Both the position numbers and the translations under genes were made by a program. A model generated the notes under the pieces. That model made no database searches and had not been told where the DNA came from. It saw only the letters and a program-made list of their open reading frames with translations. Below, in pieces: positions 23,364 through 33,489 of a stretch of DNA of 49,781 bases (its first letter is position 1; each line of letters begins with the position of its first letter). This stretch comes from CAYLYP01 sp964387795. GTDB lineage: Bacteria > Bacteroidota > Bacteroidia > Bacteroidales > UBA7960. The stretch covers positions 1-49,781 of the forward strand of contig CAYLYP010000016.1 of assembly GCA_964387795.1 (NCBI GenBank), read 5' to 3'.

Positions 23364-25361
23364 ATGGTTAAGCGTTTATCAATGCTGATAATTATGAGTA
23401 GCTTTTTATTCAGGCTTTCCGGCCAGGAGGCATCATATATTGATAGCATGTTGGTAGTGATAAAGAATGCTGACAATACGAAGGAAAAGCTAAAAGCCTA
23501 TTCGGAACTGGTCCAGGTTTATTCGAATTCAGATACATCAAAGGCATTTGCATTGGCCGATACTGCATTATATCTGGCATTGAAGAACTATGACAGCGAA
23601 ATGATCCTGGTTTTAATGTTTTCAAAAGGGATGATTTATTTTACTTCCGGCGATTATTCAAAAGCACTTGATATTTATAACCAGGCATTGGTATATGCAA
23701 GAGAAACAGGTTCCAAATATTGGGAAGCAAGGTTATTGAACAATAAAGGGATTACCTATGCCGAGCTTTCAGACCAGGAGAATGCCCTTAAGAATTTTCT
23801 TGAAGCATTAAGGATTAGCGAGAGCAGTGATGACAGGCTGAATATTGCCAAGACAAGAGGAAATTTGGGTGGCTTGTATGCAAGCATGCGAAATTTCAAT
23901 GATGCATTGAAGGAATTAAATGCTTCATTGGTCATATTTGAAGAAGAGGGCGATAAGGAACAGGTTGCCAATACAATAAATAATATTGGGGAAGTATATA
24001 AGCTTCAGGAAAAGCTTGATGAGGCTTTACATTTTCATCTTGAGGCCCTGAATATCCGCAGGAAACTTAATAAACCCAAAACAATCGCCATATCCCTGGC
24101 CAATGTAGGTGCCCTGAATAATATTAAAAGGGATTATACAAATGCCATTTTTTATTTAAAACAGGCGCTTGAGCTTCTCGATCCTAAGTTTGACAAGCTT
24201 ACTCTTTTGGCTGTTTATGGTAACATTGCTGATTCTTATCTTGGACTTGGTATGTATCCGGAAGCAAAGAATTTCCTTGAGAAAGGGCTCAATCTGTCTA
24301 ATGAGCTGAATTCAAGATATGGTATTATAAGGTTTTATTTATCACTTGCCGACTTAGCCAAAGCTGTTGGTGACAAGGATACCGCCATTGATTATTACAA
24401 ACTTGTTTTGGCCCATCGCGATACATTATATGATAATCAATCCACTAAGCGTTTTGCCGAGATGCGGATTGTTTATGATACTGAGAAAAAAGAGCAGGAA
24501 AACAGCATATTGCTCAACGAGCTAAAGATTCAAAAACTCATGCTCAAGCAAAACCGCTTCATCAATATAGCAGCGTTTATTTTTCTGTTTTTATTTATCG
24601 GTTTGAGCATTACTACCTATAAATCGTTCAGGAACAAAAAGAAAGCCCTTGAAAAAGAAAAGGAGCTGAACCAATTGAGGTCACAGTTTATTACAACAGT
24701 ATCGCATGATCTAAAAACCCCCCTGGCAGGTATCATGTCGAGTGCACAGCTCCTTGAGTTCTTTAGCCAGGTTTGGAATGAAGAAGAGCGAAAGGATTAT
24801 TTCAATAAGATCTATAATTCGGTGAACCATTTGAAATCCCTTCTTGATGAAGTAAACCTGTATGGTGAAAATGAAGCCTACGTTTTAAAGTTTGCCCCTG
24901 AAATGATTTCAATTTCAGAAGAATGTGTTTCAATAGTTAATGACATCAAGCCATTTGCAGGGCCAGGCTTTGAGATTGAATATACCTGCATGGGTGAGGA
25001 GAAAGAAGTATTTGCCGACCGGAAGCTCATCAGGCATATACTTTCGAACTTACTTAACAATGCAATAAAATACTCAGGTGACAGCAAAAAAGTTGAATTT
25101 GTCCTGGATACTGAAGTCAAGGATCAGGTTCACTTTACGATAATAGATTATGGGATAGGGATCCCGGAAAAAGACCTTCCAATAATCTTTGAAAAGTTTA
25201 AAAGGGCATCAAATGTGGGGCAGATTCAGGGAACAGGATTAGGGCTTTCGATTGTAAGACATTTGGTAGAGTTGCATGGAGGTATCATTGCAGTTCAATC
25301 AAGATATGACGGGGGCACAACTGTAAAGGTAGAAATCCCGGTGAGCTATCAAAAAAAATAA
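23364..25361 (+). CDS. TPR-containing sensor histidine kinase
   Basis: 665 residues. Signal peptide about 1-20 (LIIMSSFLFRLSG), a periplasmic array of tetratricopeptide repeats (about 35-375; repeated patterns such as GDYSKALDIYNQALVYA and NIGEVYKLQEKLDEAL), one transmembrane helix (about 398-420), a short coiled coil, HisKA with H448 in VSHDLKTPLAG, and HATPase_c with NLLNNAIKYS, DYGIGIPEKD, FEKFKR and GTGLGLSIV. It belongs to the classical HisKA class rather than the HisKA_3 class. Nine bases separate it from a Rec-PAS-LuxR regulator, clearly its partner. TPR sensing of a protein or peptide ligand in the periplasm is inferred. Confidence 0.94.
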   Translation: MVKRLSMLIIMSSFLFRLSGQEASYIDSMLVVIKNADNTKEKLKAYSELVQVYSNSDTSKAFALADTALYLALKNYDSEMILVLMFSKGMIYFTSGDYSKALDIYNQALVYARETGSKYWEARLLNNKGITYAELSDQENALKNFLEALRISESSDDRLNIAKTRGNLGGLYASMRNFNDALKELNASLVIFEEEGDKEQVANTINNIGEVYKLQEKLDEALHFHLEALNIRRKLNKPKTIAISLANVGALNNIKRDYTNAIFYLKQALELLDPKFDKLTLLAVYGNIADSYLGLGMYPEAKNFLEKGLNLSNELNSRYGIIRFYLSLADLAKAVGDKDTAIDYYKLVLAHRDTLYDNQSTKRFAEMRIVYDTEKKEQENSILLNELKIQKLMLKQNRFINIAAFIFLFLFIGLSITTYKSFRNKKKALEKEKELNQLRSQFITTVSHDLKTPLAGIMSSAQLLEFFSQVWNEEERKDYFNKIYNSVNHLKSLLDEVNLYGENEAYVLKFAPEMISISEECVSIVNDIKPFAGPGFEIEYTCMGEEKEVFADRKLIRHILSNLLNNAIKYSGDSKKVEFVLDTEVKDQVHFTIIDYGIGIPEKDLPIIFEKFKRASNVGQIQGTGLGLSIVRHLVELHGGIIAVQSRYDGGTTVKVEIPVSYQKK

Positions 25362-25370
25362 AAGGTAAAT

Positions 25371-26426
25371 ATGTCAGAGAAAAAAAGGATACTGTTGGTT
25401 GAAGATGATAAAACATTAAGGGACAACACCTCAATGTTTTTAAGCATGTCGGGTTTTGATGTATATACTGCCAGTGATGGTATGTCGGGCATCCAGAAAG
25501 CCATTGCACTCCTGCCTGATCTTATTTTATCCGATATTGTGATGCCTGTGTTAAATGGTTATGATTTTTACAAGGCACTTCAACAACTTCCGGCCACCAT
25601 GCCCATCCCGTTCATCTTTTTATCATCCAGGTCAGAAGCACATGAAATCAGGTCGGGTATGAACCTGGGTGCTGATGATTACCTTACCAAACCATTTGAC
25701 CTTAATGAACTGCTAAAAGTTGTCAGTGTCAGGATTGCCAAAAGTGAGCGTTTGATAAAGGAAGGGGAGAATAAATTCATTTCGCTGATAAATAATAAGT
25801 TAACAGGTGTTTTTATTTATAAGGACAATAACTTTGTACTTACCAACCGGAAGTTCCAACAAATGACAGGCTATAGTGAAGAAGAGCTTCAAAAAATAAA
25901 CTTCACTGATATCCTTGCAGACTGCGATAAAGACAGGCTTATTGAACAGATTAATTCATTTCAGGACGGCCTTGATAATGAGATAGAACTTCATTTTATG
26001 CTGAGACGAAAAAGTGGGGAAAACCTTCCTGTGAATTTTTTTGCAGGGGTTTCGAGTTCTCAGTGGAAAACCATCATTACGGGGATGGTGGTGGAAAGCA
26101 TGCCAGGCCAGGAATCGGCTATAGAAAGTATCACAGAAGCGGAAGCAGGTTTAAAAAACACTTTAAACCAGATGTCAAAATCCTATTCAGGGAACCTGAA
26201 CGATGCAAATAAAATCTTCGGTACAGGTCTGTTAGATCCATTGACAAAACGGGAAAGCGAAGTATTGAGGCTTATCGTTAACGGGAAAACGAACAATGAA
26301 ATCGCAGGCATGTTGTTTATCAGCCCACGGACAGCAGAATTTCACAGGGCCAATTTGCTTAGCAAGACAAATACGAAAAACACGGCAGAGCTTGTTAGCT
26401 TTGCAATAAAAAACCAAATCGTATAA
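25371..26426 (+). CDS. Response regulator, Rec-PAS-LuxR
   Basis: 351 residues. Receiver domain 1-125 with E11-D12-D13, phosphoacceptor D55 (LILSDIVMP), Ser in FLSSRSE and K107 (YLTKPFD). A PAS domain follows (about 130-250; ENKFISLINNKLTGVFIYKD, FQQMTGYSEEELQKINF), then a linker and a LuxR helix-turn-helix (about 287-351; LTKRESEVLRLIVNGKTNNE, ISPRTAEFHRANLLSKT). The PAS between receiver and output could add a second input (ligand or partner). Most classical HisKA kinases pair with OmpR-type regulators, so this pairing with a LuxR output is less usual. Same operon as the TPR kinase. Confidence 0.93.
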   Translation: MSEKKRILLVEDDKTLRDNTSMFLSMSGFDVYTASDGMSGIQKAIALLPDLILSDIVMPVLNGYDFYKALQQLPATMPIPFIFLSSRSEAHEIRSGMNLGADDYLTKPFDLNELLKVVSVRIAKSERLIKEGENKFISLINNKLTGVFIYKDNNFVLTNRKFQQMTGYSEEELQKINFTDILADCDKDRLIEQINSFQDGLDNEIELHFMLRRKSGENLPVNFFAGVSSSQWKTIITGMVVESMPGQESAIESITEAEAGLKNTLNQMSKSYSGNLNDANKIFGTGLLDPLTKRESEVLRLIVNGKTNNEIAGMLFISPRTAEFHRANLLSKTNTKNTAELVSFAIKNQIV

Positions 26427-26990
26427 GGTTATAAGTTCGAATAGGGGTATATCAGCCTTGGATTTTTAATACATTCAGCATTGATGTTCAATCTATTAAA
26501 AATTTCAGATCCATGGTATTATTAAAATGGTTGAGAATCCACATGTTGACAACAATATGTTAAAACGTAACACAATCAGTTTATTTACAATGTCATAAAA
26601 TGGCCATATTCGTTATACATTCGCTTCAACTTCGTTTTTGCATGTTCAGGAATAAGACATGAAGTAAAGAAGGTATAGCTTTGATTGGATGATAGATTGG
26701 GAATGGGGGTGATAGGATGGGTAGGATTGATTATTAACAATTAAAGGTTTGATTTTTATAAAAAACAAATACATACTGGGGTTTGTACCAGTTTTTAAAA
26801 ACAGCAAAAAACTATATAATTTACTGGTTTTTTTAATCATGTTTAAGGTCAAATTTGCATGCTGGGAAAAAGATTTTTCCATCAGTGAATGGTTCATACT
26901 GTTTTGATAAAAGAACTCATTAAATTAAAGATAAACTGTGTTTTTGGTTTAAAATCCCTCACAAACAAACAAAATAAAAGGTTTTCTAAT
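26427..26990. other. Gene-free interval with putative promoter
   Basis: 564 bases before the signal-peptide start at 26991. A near-consensus -7 CAAATTTG (7 of 8) lies at 26850-26857. The upstream part holds no gene or repeat that I can support. An in-frame ATG at 26889 exists but would place 34 non-signal residues ahead of the signal peptide. Confidence 0.5.
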
Positions 26991-29900
26991 ATGAAGCAGA
27001 ATTTTAGGTTTATTAATTTGGTTTTGATTATTGTATTTCTGTCCGGGGCAAATGCCTTTGGACAAAAACAATCATTATCGGGAAAAAGAACAAATCCTGA
27101 TAAAACCCGCAACGAGGTTCTATACAACAATGGCCCGATAGCAAATAGTTTAGGCAGCGGGCCTAATGGTTCGGATGTAAGCGTTATGCCGTCATTATTG
27201 CATAATCCAGGTTATACGACTTCAAAAGTTAATATGTCCGGGTTCGAATATCGGGTAGCAGATGATTTTATTGTTGATGCGCAAATGTGGCAAATTGATT
27301 CAATAGAATTTTTTGGTTTTACAGGAAGTGATGCACTGGATCAGGTATTTGATAAATATACAATCCAGATATGGCAGGGAGAACCAGGGGATCCAACAAG
27401 CAGGCTTATCTGGGGCGATGAGGTAACAAACAGGGTGATGGGCAGTAAGTTTTCAGGAGTATATCGTGAATATGCCTCAGAATATTATCCAATTATCAGT
27501 AATATGTGCAGTGTATCCGGTTTGGTATTGCCTGAAGGCCGCTTCTGGATAGACTGGAATGCAAGGGCAGTCCCCAATAGTGCCGAAGCATTGACCCCTC
27601 CTGTTGTAAAGGGCAATGAAGTATGTTTTGGAAATGCAAGGAGTGCAATGTCGCATGAATGGATAGATATTGAAGATACCTATTTTTCACAGGCCCTTCC
27701 TTTTGTAATATATGGTTCAGCCGTTAAGGATCCAAAAGATGTGGCTGCGACAGGGATAGCATCAGCATTATATGGGAATTATACCGGTTCAGCAGAAACT
27801 GTTCAGGTAAAGATAAAAAACAATGGATTGGAAAACCTTGAACAGTTTGAAATCAAGTTTTTCCTAAATGAAAACCTGGCAGCAACAGAAAGCCTCTCTC
27901 AGTTTTTGGCTCCGGGAGAAGAATACGTTTATCAATCAACAGCAGTCCTGGATTTTCAGCAGGATGCTTCTAACAGGCTAAAAGTTGTGGTTTCAACACC
28001 TGATGAAACATATACAAGGAACAATGCAATTGAAGCTATTATTGTCAGGTATGGCCAGGCAATAAACATGTCAAACAATTCGTTAAACCTTGATTATTCA
28101 TTTTTCTTTGATGATGGGGGTTTTGCAGGTAACCATAGCAGCGGGGCAAATTATGTACTTACTGTTCGGCCACAAACGCAGTCAGCACAATCAAAAATGA
28201 GCGTTGAGTTTTTTGATCTTGATTTGTATTATGCTTCTTCAAACCTTAAAGTTTATAATGGTCTTGAGAATGATTACAACAATCTTATAGCAACCATCAA
28301 TACCGGTTTTATCTATGATAGCCTTAGGGTAATTACTTCAACAGATTCAACAGGGGCATTAACATTTGCATTTTCAAGTAATGATTTGGAAACAAGGCCT
28401 GGTTGGGTTGCTTGCTTAAAAACAATCATGCCCCTTGAGCATGACTTAAAACTTGCCGATATCCATATCCCTGAATATATTGCCTATAATCAGGACTTCC
28501 CATGTGAAGTTGAAATCATGAATGAAGGGACACAGGCAAGCGGGGCCTTTCAGATAATTCTCTATGATGACAATAATGAAATCCTTGACAGCCAGGTGGC
28601 AAATCACCTGCAAGCAGGTCAGTCAATAAGTTTTACATCTGTATTAAACCTGTCTGAAAACCAAACACGCTTTCTGAGAGCAGTCATCAGGTATGATGCT
28701 GATATGGATGTTACCAATAATGCATCTGATAACATTTACCTGGAGTTTTCAGAACCTGAAAGTGGTCTTCTTACAGTAGGATCAGCGGATTTTAAAACAA
28801 ATAAAATCCCGGTGAGTATAAGTAACTATACAAGTATTTGTGAAATGCTATATTACCCTGAAGAATTAATGCAGGGGATGTCAATAACAGATATTGCTTT
28901 TCAGTATTGTTTTGAACATAAAGTGTATAGTACAGATTTGAAAGTATGGATTGGAGAGACTGATCAGGATTCATTGACCGGCAAATATATAAACCCATCC
29001 GAATTGACCTTGGTCTTTGATGGCAGCGTTTCGATGGAAAAAGGGAATGGCAATATGCGTATCCCATTTAGCCAGCCTTATGAATATACAGGACGCAACC
29101 TGGTAATTGCTATTTATCGCCCTTATGAAGAATGGAGCTCTTCGCTGAACAATTATTATGCAAGCCATTGCCCTGAAAGGGAAGGACGAACAATTGTTGC
29201 AAGTCATCAAACAATGTATGTAAACATTGATGAACCCCGATATCTTAAATCAAGTGATATCCTACCCTATACCAAATTCTACTACCAGAATAGCTCATTG
29301 GGTTCAGTTAAGGGCATTGTTGAAAATTTGAACAATGAGCCATTATCAAAAGCAACAATAACATTAACAAAAGAAGGCAGTCAGACGGTAACAACAGGCT
29401 CCAATGGTTTGTTTTGGATGCAAAACTTAGAGCCGGGGACTTATAATGTTAAAACAAACCGTCATGGGTACAGCGAAGTAAATAACACTGTTGATGTTGT
29501 TGCCGGGCAGATAACAACGCTTAATACGCAAATGAGCATTGCCCCAACTTATTATGTAAGTTGCATGGTGAGAAAATTCCATTATCCGGCAGAGCCGGCC
29601 ACCAATGTAAAATTTGTGTTTACAAGTTGTGATACTACATTTACTGCTTATAATGATGAAACCGGCTTATTGTTGGTTCCCAATGTTCCAGCAAACGTAA
29701 GCTATCAGATAACAGCGAGCAGTGATGGGTATAAAACAGAGGAATTTACTATATTTTTAGATGCGTCCACAGCAGCCATTCCTGTTTTAATGTTGAAGGA
29801 AAGGACAGATGCTGTGAAATCAGTTACAGCAGAAGTTGTAGAAGATGATGTTTTGATTTCGTGGCAAGGGGCAAGTTCACAATATGAAATTGCTTATGAC

Positions 29901-32900
29901 AATGGTGAAATATCCGGCAGGACAGCAACCGGAATATCTTTTGCGGTAAGGTTCACCCCGCAATCATATCCATGTAGTCTTGTTAAAGCAAGAATCAACC
30001 TATATGATGATAACATCATAAGCCCACCTGTTCCTGAAGGTTTTGTAGTAAATATATGGGATGATAATGGTACAGAAGGATTGCCAGGGACTTTACTTTA
30101 TACAGAAAGCGTTCAACCATCAGAATATGGTTGGTTCGAACTAAATATTCCAAATCTTAATATCACTGAAGGCGATTTTTATATAGCAGTATTGAAGTCA
30201 GCAAGTGTTGATGATGTATTTCTTTCAGTAGATAATCAGGCATCAACTCATTCATATATTCAGAATTGGGAAGGTGCAATCTGGAAACCATACAGCAGCT
30301 ATAGTTACGGCAAAAACCTTTTGATAAGGGCTATTGTTGATGCTGCTGGCGGGAGTAAAGAGCTTGAAGCCAAAGACAATAATAGCAGTGTTGAAGGCTA
30401 TAATATATACAGGCTTGCCGCTTCAGATGAATTCAATGAAAATAACTGGCAGCTATTAGCAGAAAACCATAATGATGTTTCTTATTCAGATACACTTTGG
30501 GCAGAGCTTCCTTATGGACAATACAAATATGCTGTTAAGACGTATTATACAATGGGAAATCTTTCTGATGCAAGTATTTCCAATCTCATTGAAAAGGATA
30601 TGACAGTATCCACTGTTCAAATACAATTGATGCCATTTAATAGTCAGGCTTTCAATCAAACAGGTATTATCCTGGTGCCAGAAAACAATGATCCGGCCTA
30701 TTATTATAATGCAACAACCAATTCTACAGGATTGGCAAGCATAAGTGATGTAAGGAGAGGAAACTATTATATCAAACTCAATGACCGTAGGTTTATTGCC
30801 CAAAACGAATTCGTTGCGGTTTCCGATGGACAGCTTATTGAAGTAGGGCTTTTGAATAAACCATTTGAGCCAATGTTTGTTGAGGCATCAATAGAAGGAG
30901 AATCCGTTGAAGTAGAATGGCAAAACCCGTCAAGTCTTTATAAATTATCGTATGATGATGGTAATTCAGAGTGGGGTGTATCAGGTGGACAGGCCAATCC
31001 GGTATGGATTGGAAATAAATTCTCAGCCAATTCAGGGAGTATTGCAGCCATTGAATTTTTGAGTGAAAAGAACCCTGAAACTGTCTTAGAGCCATTAACA
31101 ATAGACATTTTTAATGCTGAAAAGGTATTAATTGCAACATCAGAGCCATTTGAAATGGCGCCCAATGCATGGAATTATGTCACTTTTAGCAATAGTGTGG
31201 TAATAAGTGGAGAGTTTTATGCGATGGTGCATTTTGCTTCACCTCAAACACCCCAGCATTATCTGGCTGTGGATACTGATGGGCCGGAAGCCTCATTAAA
31301 CAGGGCATATCATTATAATGGAACTGAGTGGGAAAGCTTAGATTCATATTATGGTAATACTATTTCTGCATGTAATGTGATGCTCAGGGTATTGATGGAA
31401 CCAGCTTCAGGGAGCCCTGCAGTTATGAATACCCCATATTTATTTGATGTTTACAGATTTAAAAAAGAACATGCAGCAAATATTAATGAATGGGAAAGTG
31501 TAGGCAATGATATTAATGGAACAGCATTCAATGATGCTTCCTGGTCTTCATTAGGCTGGGGCGAGTATATGTATGCAGTGCAGGCTTCATCTCTTTCTGA
31601 TTTGAACTCCAGAGCTGTATTAAGTAATCAACTTGATTGCGATATGACCCTTGGTTGCGAATTGGTGATATTGACAAATTCAAACTACATCCCGGAAGAC
31701 ATTCTGGTGAATCTTGTAAACATTGAAAACCCGGAATACAATTATACAATCAGTGCAGATGAAAATGGGATTGCTGTTGTTGATGCCATCAGAAGGGGTG
31801 TCTATCAGCTAAAGGCATCTCATCGTAATTTTGAAGATTATACTGACACTATTGATTTTCAGGAAAATGCCAGTGCCACAATAACATTAACAGAGCGGGC
31901 ACTTGCAGTAGGAGGCGTTAAAGCAGTAATTGTTAATCCTGAGAAAGCAGGTATTTCATGGTCGGATCCCAATAGCATAATCTCATTGGCCTACGATGAT
32001 GGCACATCAGAAACAGGGATAACACCTTATGGCAACGACAACCTCTGGCTGGGAAATGGATATAACCTGCCCGTTTCTGTTACTGTAGAAAGTATTGATG
32101 TGTATAGCATGGCCAACAATGAAGGAGTTGACGGGCCGATAACTATTGATATTTACAACGAAAGCCTTGAACTGATTTATACAAGTGAGGCATTTTATTT
32201 TGAAGATAATGATTGGGTGAACGTACCAATACCTTCATTTGCAATCAATGGTGGTGTAATCTTTGCGATGGTTCATTGGGTAAATCTGCCAGCAGAAACA
32301 AATTATCTTGGCATAGATCAGAATGGCCCAAATGCATCAAGCAATGCATCGGTAAGCTATAATGGAGTTGCCTGGGCATATACTTCCAATGTATTTGAAG
32401 GAGTAATCATGGTAAGGGTAAATGTATTGGCAAACAGCAAAAGTATCACTTTAGAACCTGTTGATTTTCCACTTGGGTATCATGTTCCGGGAGCAGAATA
32501 TGGTTTTATCAAAGCTGAGTCCACAGTAACAGCACCATTACATGACATCGAATTTCCCGATTTTATTAACGCAGAATCAGTTGCAGTGTATAATGTATAT
32601 CGCTTAAAAAGTGGACAGGAAAATAACTTTGAATCATGGATCCAGGTAGCAGAGGAACTTGATTCAGTGGTATTTGAAGATTTGCAATGGGGAGAATTAG
32701 AACCATCTTCATATAAATATGCTGTTGAGGCCATATATCCTTCAGGCGTTTCTTCAAGATATGTGATGTCGAACGAGATTGTTCAGAATGGCTACACCTA
32801 TTACAATGTCACATTCAACATTAAGGACGAGGACGCTAATGACATCACAGACGCTGTTGTGAAATTCAATAACATTACCAATGTCGCAGGGGACTATTTT

Positions 32901-33281
32901 TATCAATATGTCCTTCCCGGAACCTATTCATACACTATAACAAAAGATGGTTATTTTAATGTGAATGGTTCAGCAAATATTATTGATGAAAACCTGACAG
33001 TTGATGTTGTAATGGAGATTGATGACACCAGGATTGATTCTCCTGATGCCCAGAGCCTTTCGGTTTATCCAAATCCTGCCAGTGAATCAGTACGCATTAC
33101 TTATTCTGAGCAGATTCTTGAAGTGCAAATTGTTAACCTTTTAGGCAAAGAGGTTTATGCTGCTTCAGTAATGAATGACTATTTAGATTTGAATCTTAAC
33201 AACATCCAAAGCGGCTCATATTTATTAAGGATAATTAGCCGTTCAGGAATCAGGGTAGAAAAGCTTCAGATTGTTAAATAA
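26991..33281 (+). CDS. Giant modular T9SS-secreted surface protein
   Basis: 2096 residues. Signal peptide 1-24 (FRFINLVLIIVFLSGANAFG). Then: an N-terminal domain (about 30-240); a CARDB-like domain (245-353); a CUB-like domain (364-481; FFFDDGGFAGNHSSGANYVL, FSSNDLETRPGW); a second CARDB-like domain (482-586); a beta-sandwich (589-767); carboxypeptidase-regulatory-like domains (771-851, 854-929); three copies of a roughly 350-residue module (from about 943, 1295 and 1641), each with a YDDG/YDNG sandwich, a fibronectin-like Y-N-[IV]-YR domain and a regulatory-like sandwich; and a canonical type A sorting domain (about 2019-2096; LSVYPNPASESVRI, GSYLLRIISRSG, EKLQIVK). No catalytic domain recognised. 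Probably an adhesin or surface scaffold. Monocistronic. Confidence 0.9.
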   Translation: MKQNFRFINLVLIIVFLSGANAFGQKQSLSGKRTNPDKTRNEVLYNNGPIANSLGSGPNGSDVSVMPSLLHNPGYTTSKVNMSGFEYRVADDFIVDAQMWQIDSIEFFGFTGSDALDQVFDKYTIQIWQGEPGDPTSRLIWGDEVTNRVMGSKFSGVYREYASEYYPIISNMCSVSGLVLPEGRFWIDWNARAVPNSAEALTPPVVKGNEVCFGNARSAMSHEWIDIEDTYFSQALPFVIYGSAVKDPKDVAATGIASALYGNYTGSAETVQVKIKNNGLENLEQFEIKFFLNENLAATESLSQFLAPGEEYVYQSTAVLDFQQDASNRLKVVVSTPDETYTRNNAIEAIIVRYGQAINMSNNSLNLDYSFFFDDGGFAGNHSSGANYVLTVRPQTQSAQSKMSVEFFDLDLYYASSNLKVYNGLENDYNNLIATINTGFIYDSLRVITSTDSTGALTFAFSSNDLETRPGWVACLKTIMPLEHDLKLADIHIPEYIAYNQDFPCEVEIMNEGTQASGAFQIILYDDNNEILDSQVANHLQAGQSISFTSVLNLSENQTRFLRAVIRYDADMDVTNNASDNIYLEFSEPESGLLTVGSADFKTNKIPVSISNYTSICEMLYYPEELMQGMSITDIAFQYCFEHKVYSTDLKVWIGETDQDSLTGKYINPSELTLVFDGSVSMEKGNGNMRIPFSQPYEYTGRNLVIAIYRPYEEWSSSLNNYYASHCPEREGRTIVASHQTMYVNIDEPRYLKSSDILPYTKFYYQNSSLGSVKGIVENLNNEPLSKATITLTKEGSQTVTTGSNGLFWMQNLEPGTYNVKTNRHGYSEVNNTVDVVAGQITTLNTQMSIAPTYYVSCMVRKFHYPAEPATNVKFVFTSCDTTFTAYNDETGLLLVPNVPANVSYQITASSDGYKTEEFTIFLDASTAAIPVLMLKERTDAVKSVTAEVVEDDVLISWQGASSQYEIAYDNGEISGRTATGISFAVRFTPQSYPCSLVKARINLYDDNIISPPVPEGFVVNIWDDNGTEGLPGTLLYTESVQPSEYGWFELNIPNLNITEGDFYIAVLKSASVDDVFLSVDNQASTHSYIQNWEGAIWKPYSSYSYGKNLLIRAIVDAAGGSKELEAKDNNSSVEGYNIYRLAASDEFNENNWQLLAENHNDVSYSDTLWAELPYGQYKYAVKTYYTMGNLSDASISNLIEKDMTVSTVQIQLMPFNSQAFNQTGIILVPENNDPAYYYNATTNSTGLASISDVRRGNYYIKLNDRRFIAQNEFVAVSDGQLIEVGLLNKPFEPMFVEASIEGESVEVEWQNPSSLYKLSYDDGNSEWGVSGGQANPVWIGNKFSANSGSIAAIEFLSEKNPETVLEPLTIDIFNAEKVLIATSEPFEMAPNAWNYVTFSNSVVISGEFYAMVHFASPQTPQHYLAVDTDGPEASLNRAYHYNGTEWESLDSYYGNTISACNVMLRVLMEPASGSPAVMNTPYLFDVYRFKKEHAANINEWESVGNDINGTAFNDASWSSLGWGEYMYAVQASSLSDLNSRAVLSNQLDCDMTLGCELVILTNSNYIPEDILVNLVNIENPEYNYTISADENGIAVVDAIRRGVYQLKASHRNFEDYTDTIDFQENASATITLTERALAVGGVKAVIVNPEKAGISWSDPNSIISLAYDDGTSETGITPYGNDNLWLGNGYNLPVSVTVESIDVYSMANNEGVDGPITIDIYNESLELIYTSEAFYFEDNDWVNVPIPSFAINGGVIFAMVHWVNLPAETNYLGIDQNGPNASSNASVSYNGVAWAYTSNVFEGVIMVRVNVLANSKSITLEPVDFPLGYHVPGAEYGFIKAESTVTAPLHDIEFPDFINAESVAVYNVYRLKSGQENNFESWIQVAEELDSVVFEDLQWGELEPSSYKYAVEAIYPSGVSSRYVMSNEIVQNGYTYYNVTFNIKDEDANDITDAVVKFNNITNVAGDYFYQYVLPGTYSYTITKDGYFNVNGSANIIDENLTVDVVMEIDDTRIDSPDAQSLSVYPNPASESVRITYSEQILEVQIVNLLGKEVYAASVMNDYLDLNLNNIQSGSYLLRIISRSGIRVEKLQIVK
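29818..33018 (+). repeat. Three ~350-residue protein module repeats
   Basis: Within the giant surface protein, modules start near 29818, 30873 and 31910 (spacing 1055 and 1037 bases). Aligned landmarks: AYDNGE / SYDDGNSEWG / AYDDGTSETG; YNIYRL / FDVYRF / YNVYRL; YGQYKYAV / WGEYMYAV / SSYKYAV. The DNA copies are well diverged, so the duplication is old. Confidence 0.8.
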
Positions 33282-33304
33282 CATATCAATTTCATGTCTC
33301 AAGA

Positions 33305-33340
33305 GGGGGGAGAAATCGCAAGGTTTCTCCTTTCTTTTTT
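33305..33340 (+). terminator. Terminator after the giant surface protein
   Basis: GGAGAAA (33309-33315), loop TCGCAAGG, TTTCTCC (33324-33330), then TTTCTTTTTT; stem extendable by G-U pairs. Confidence 0.8.
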
Positions 33341-33421
33341 AAAAAAAAGGACAAGAATAACATAGAAAAAACAATTATTAAGGCAAAAAGGATTGTTTCA
33401 TTTTTTTTATTTATAATAGTG

Positions 33422-33451
33422 TTTGATTTGTAGTTTTTATAGCTATATTTA
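33422..33451 (+). promoter_or_regulatory. Promoter of the orphan lipoprotein gene
   Basis: -33 TTTG (33422-33425), 18-base spacer, -7 TATATTTA (33444-33451; 7 of 8). Start expected near 33458, 32 bases before the ATG. Confidence 0.55.
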
Positions 33452-33489
33452 CACCTAATAAACACAAAACAAATACTAAAACAATTTTT

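Noticed and set aside
26889..26990. Upstream in-frame start for the giant surface protein
   Set aside because: Would put 34 Lys/Asn-rich residues ahead of a well-formed signal peptide.
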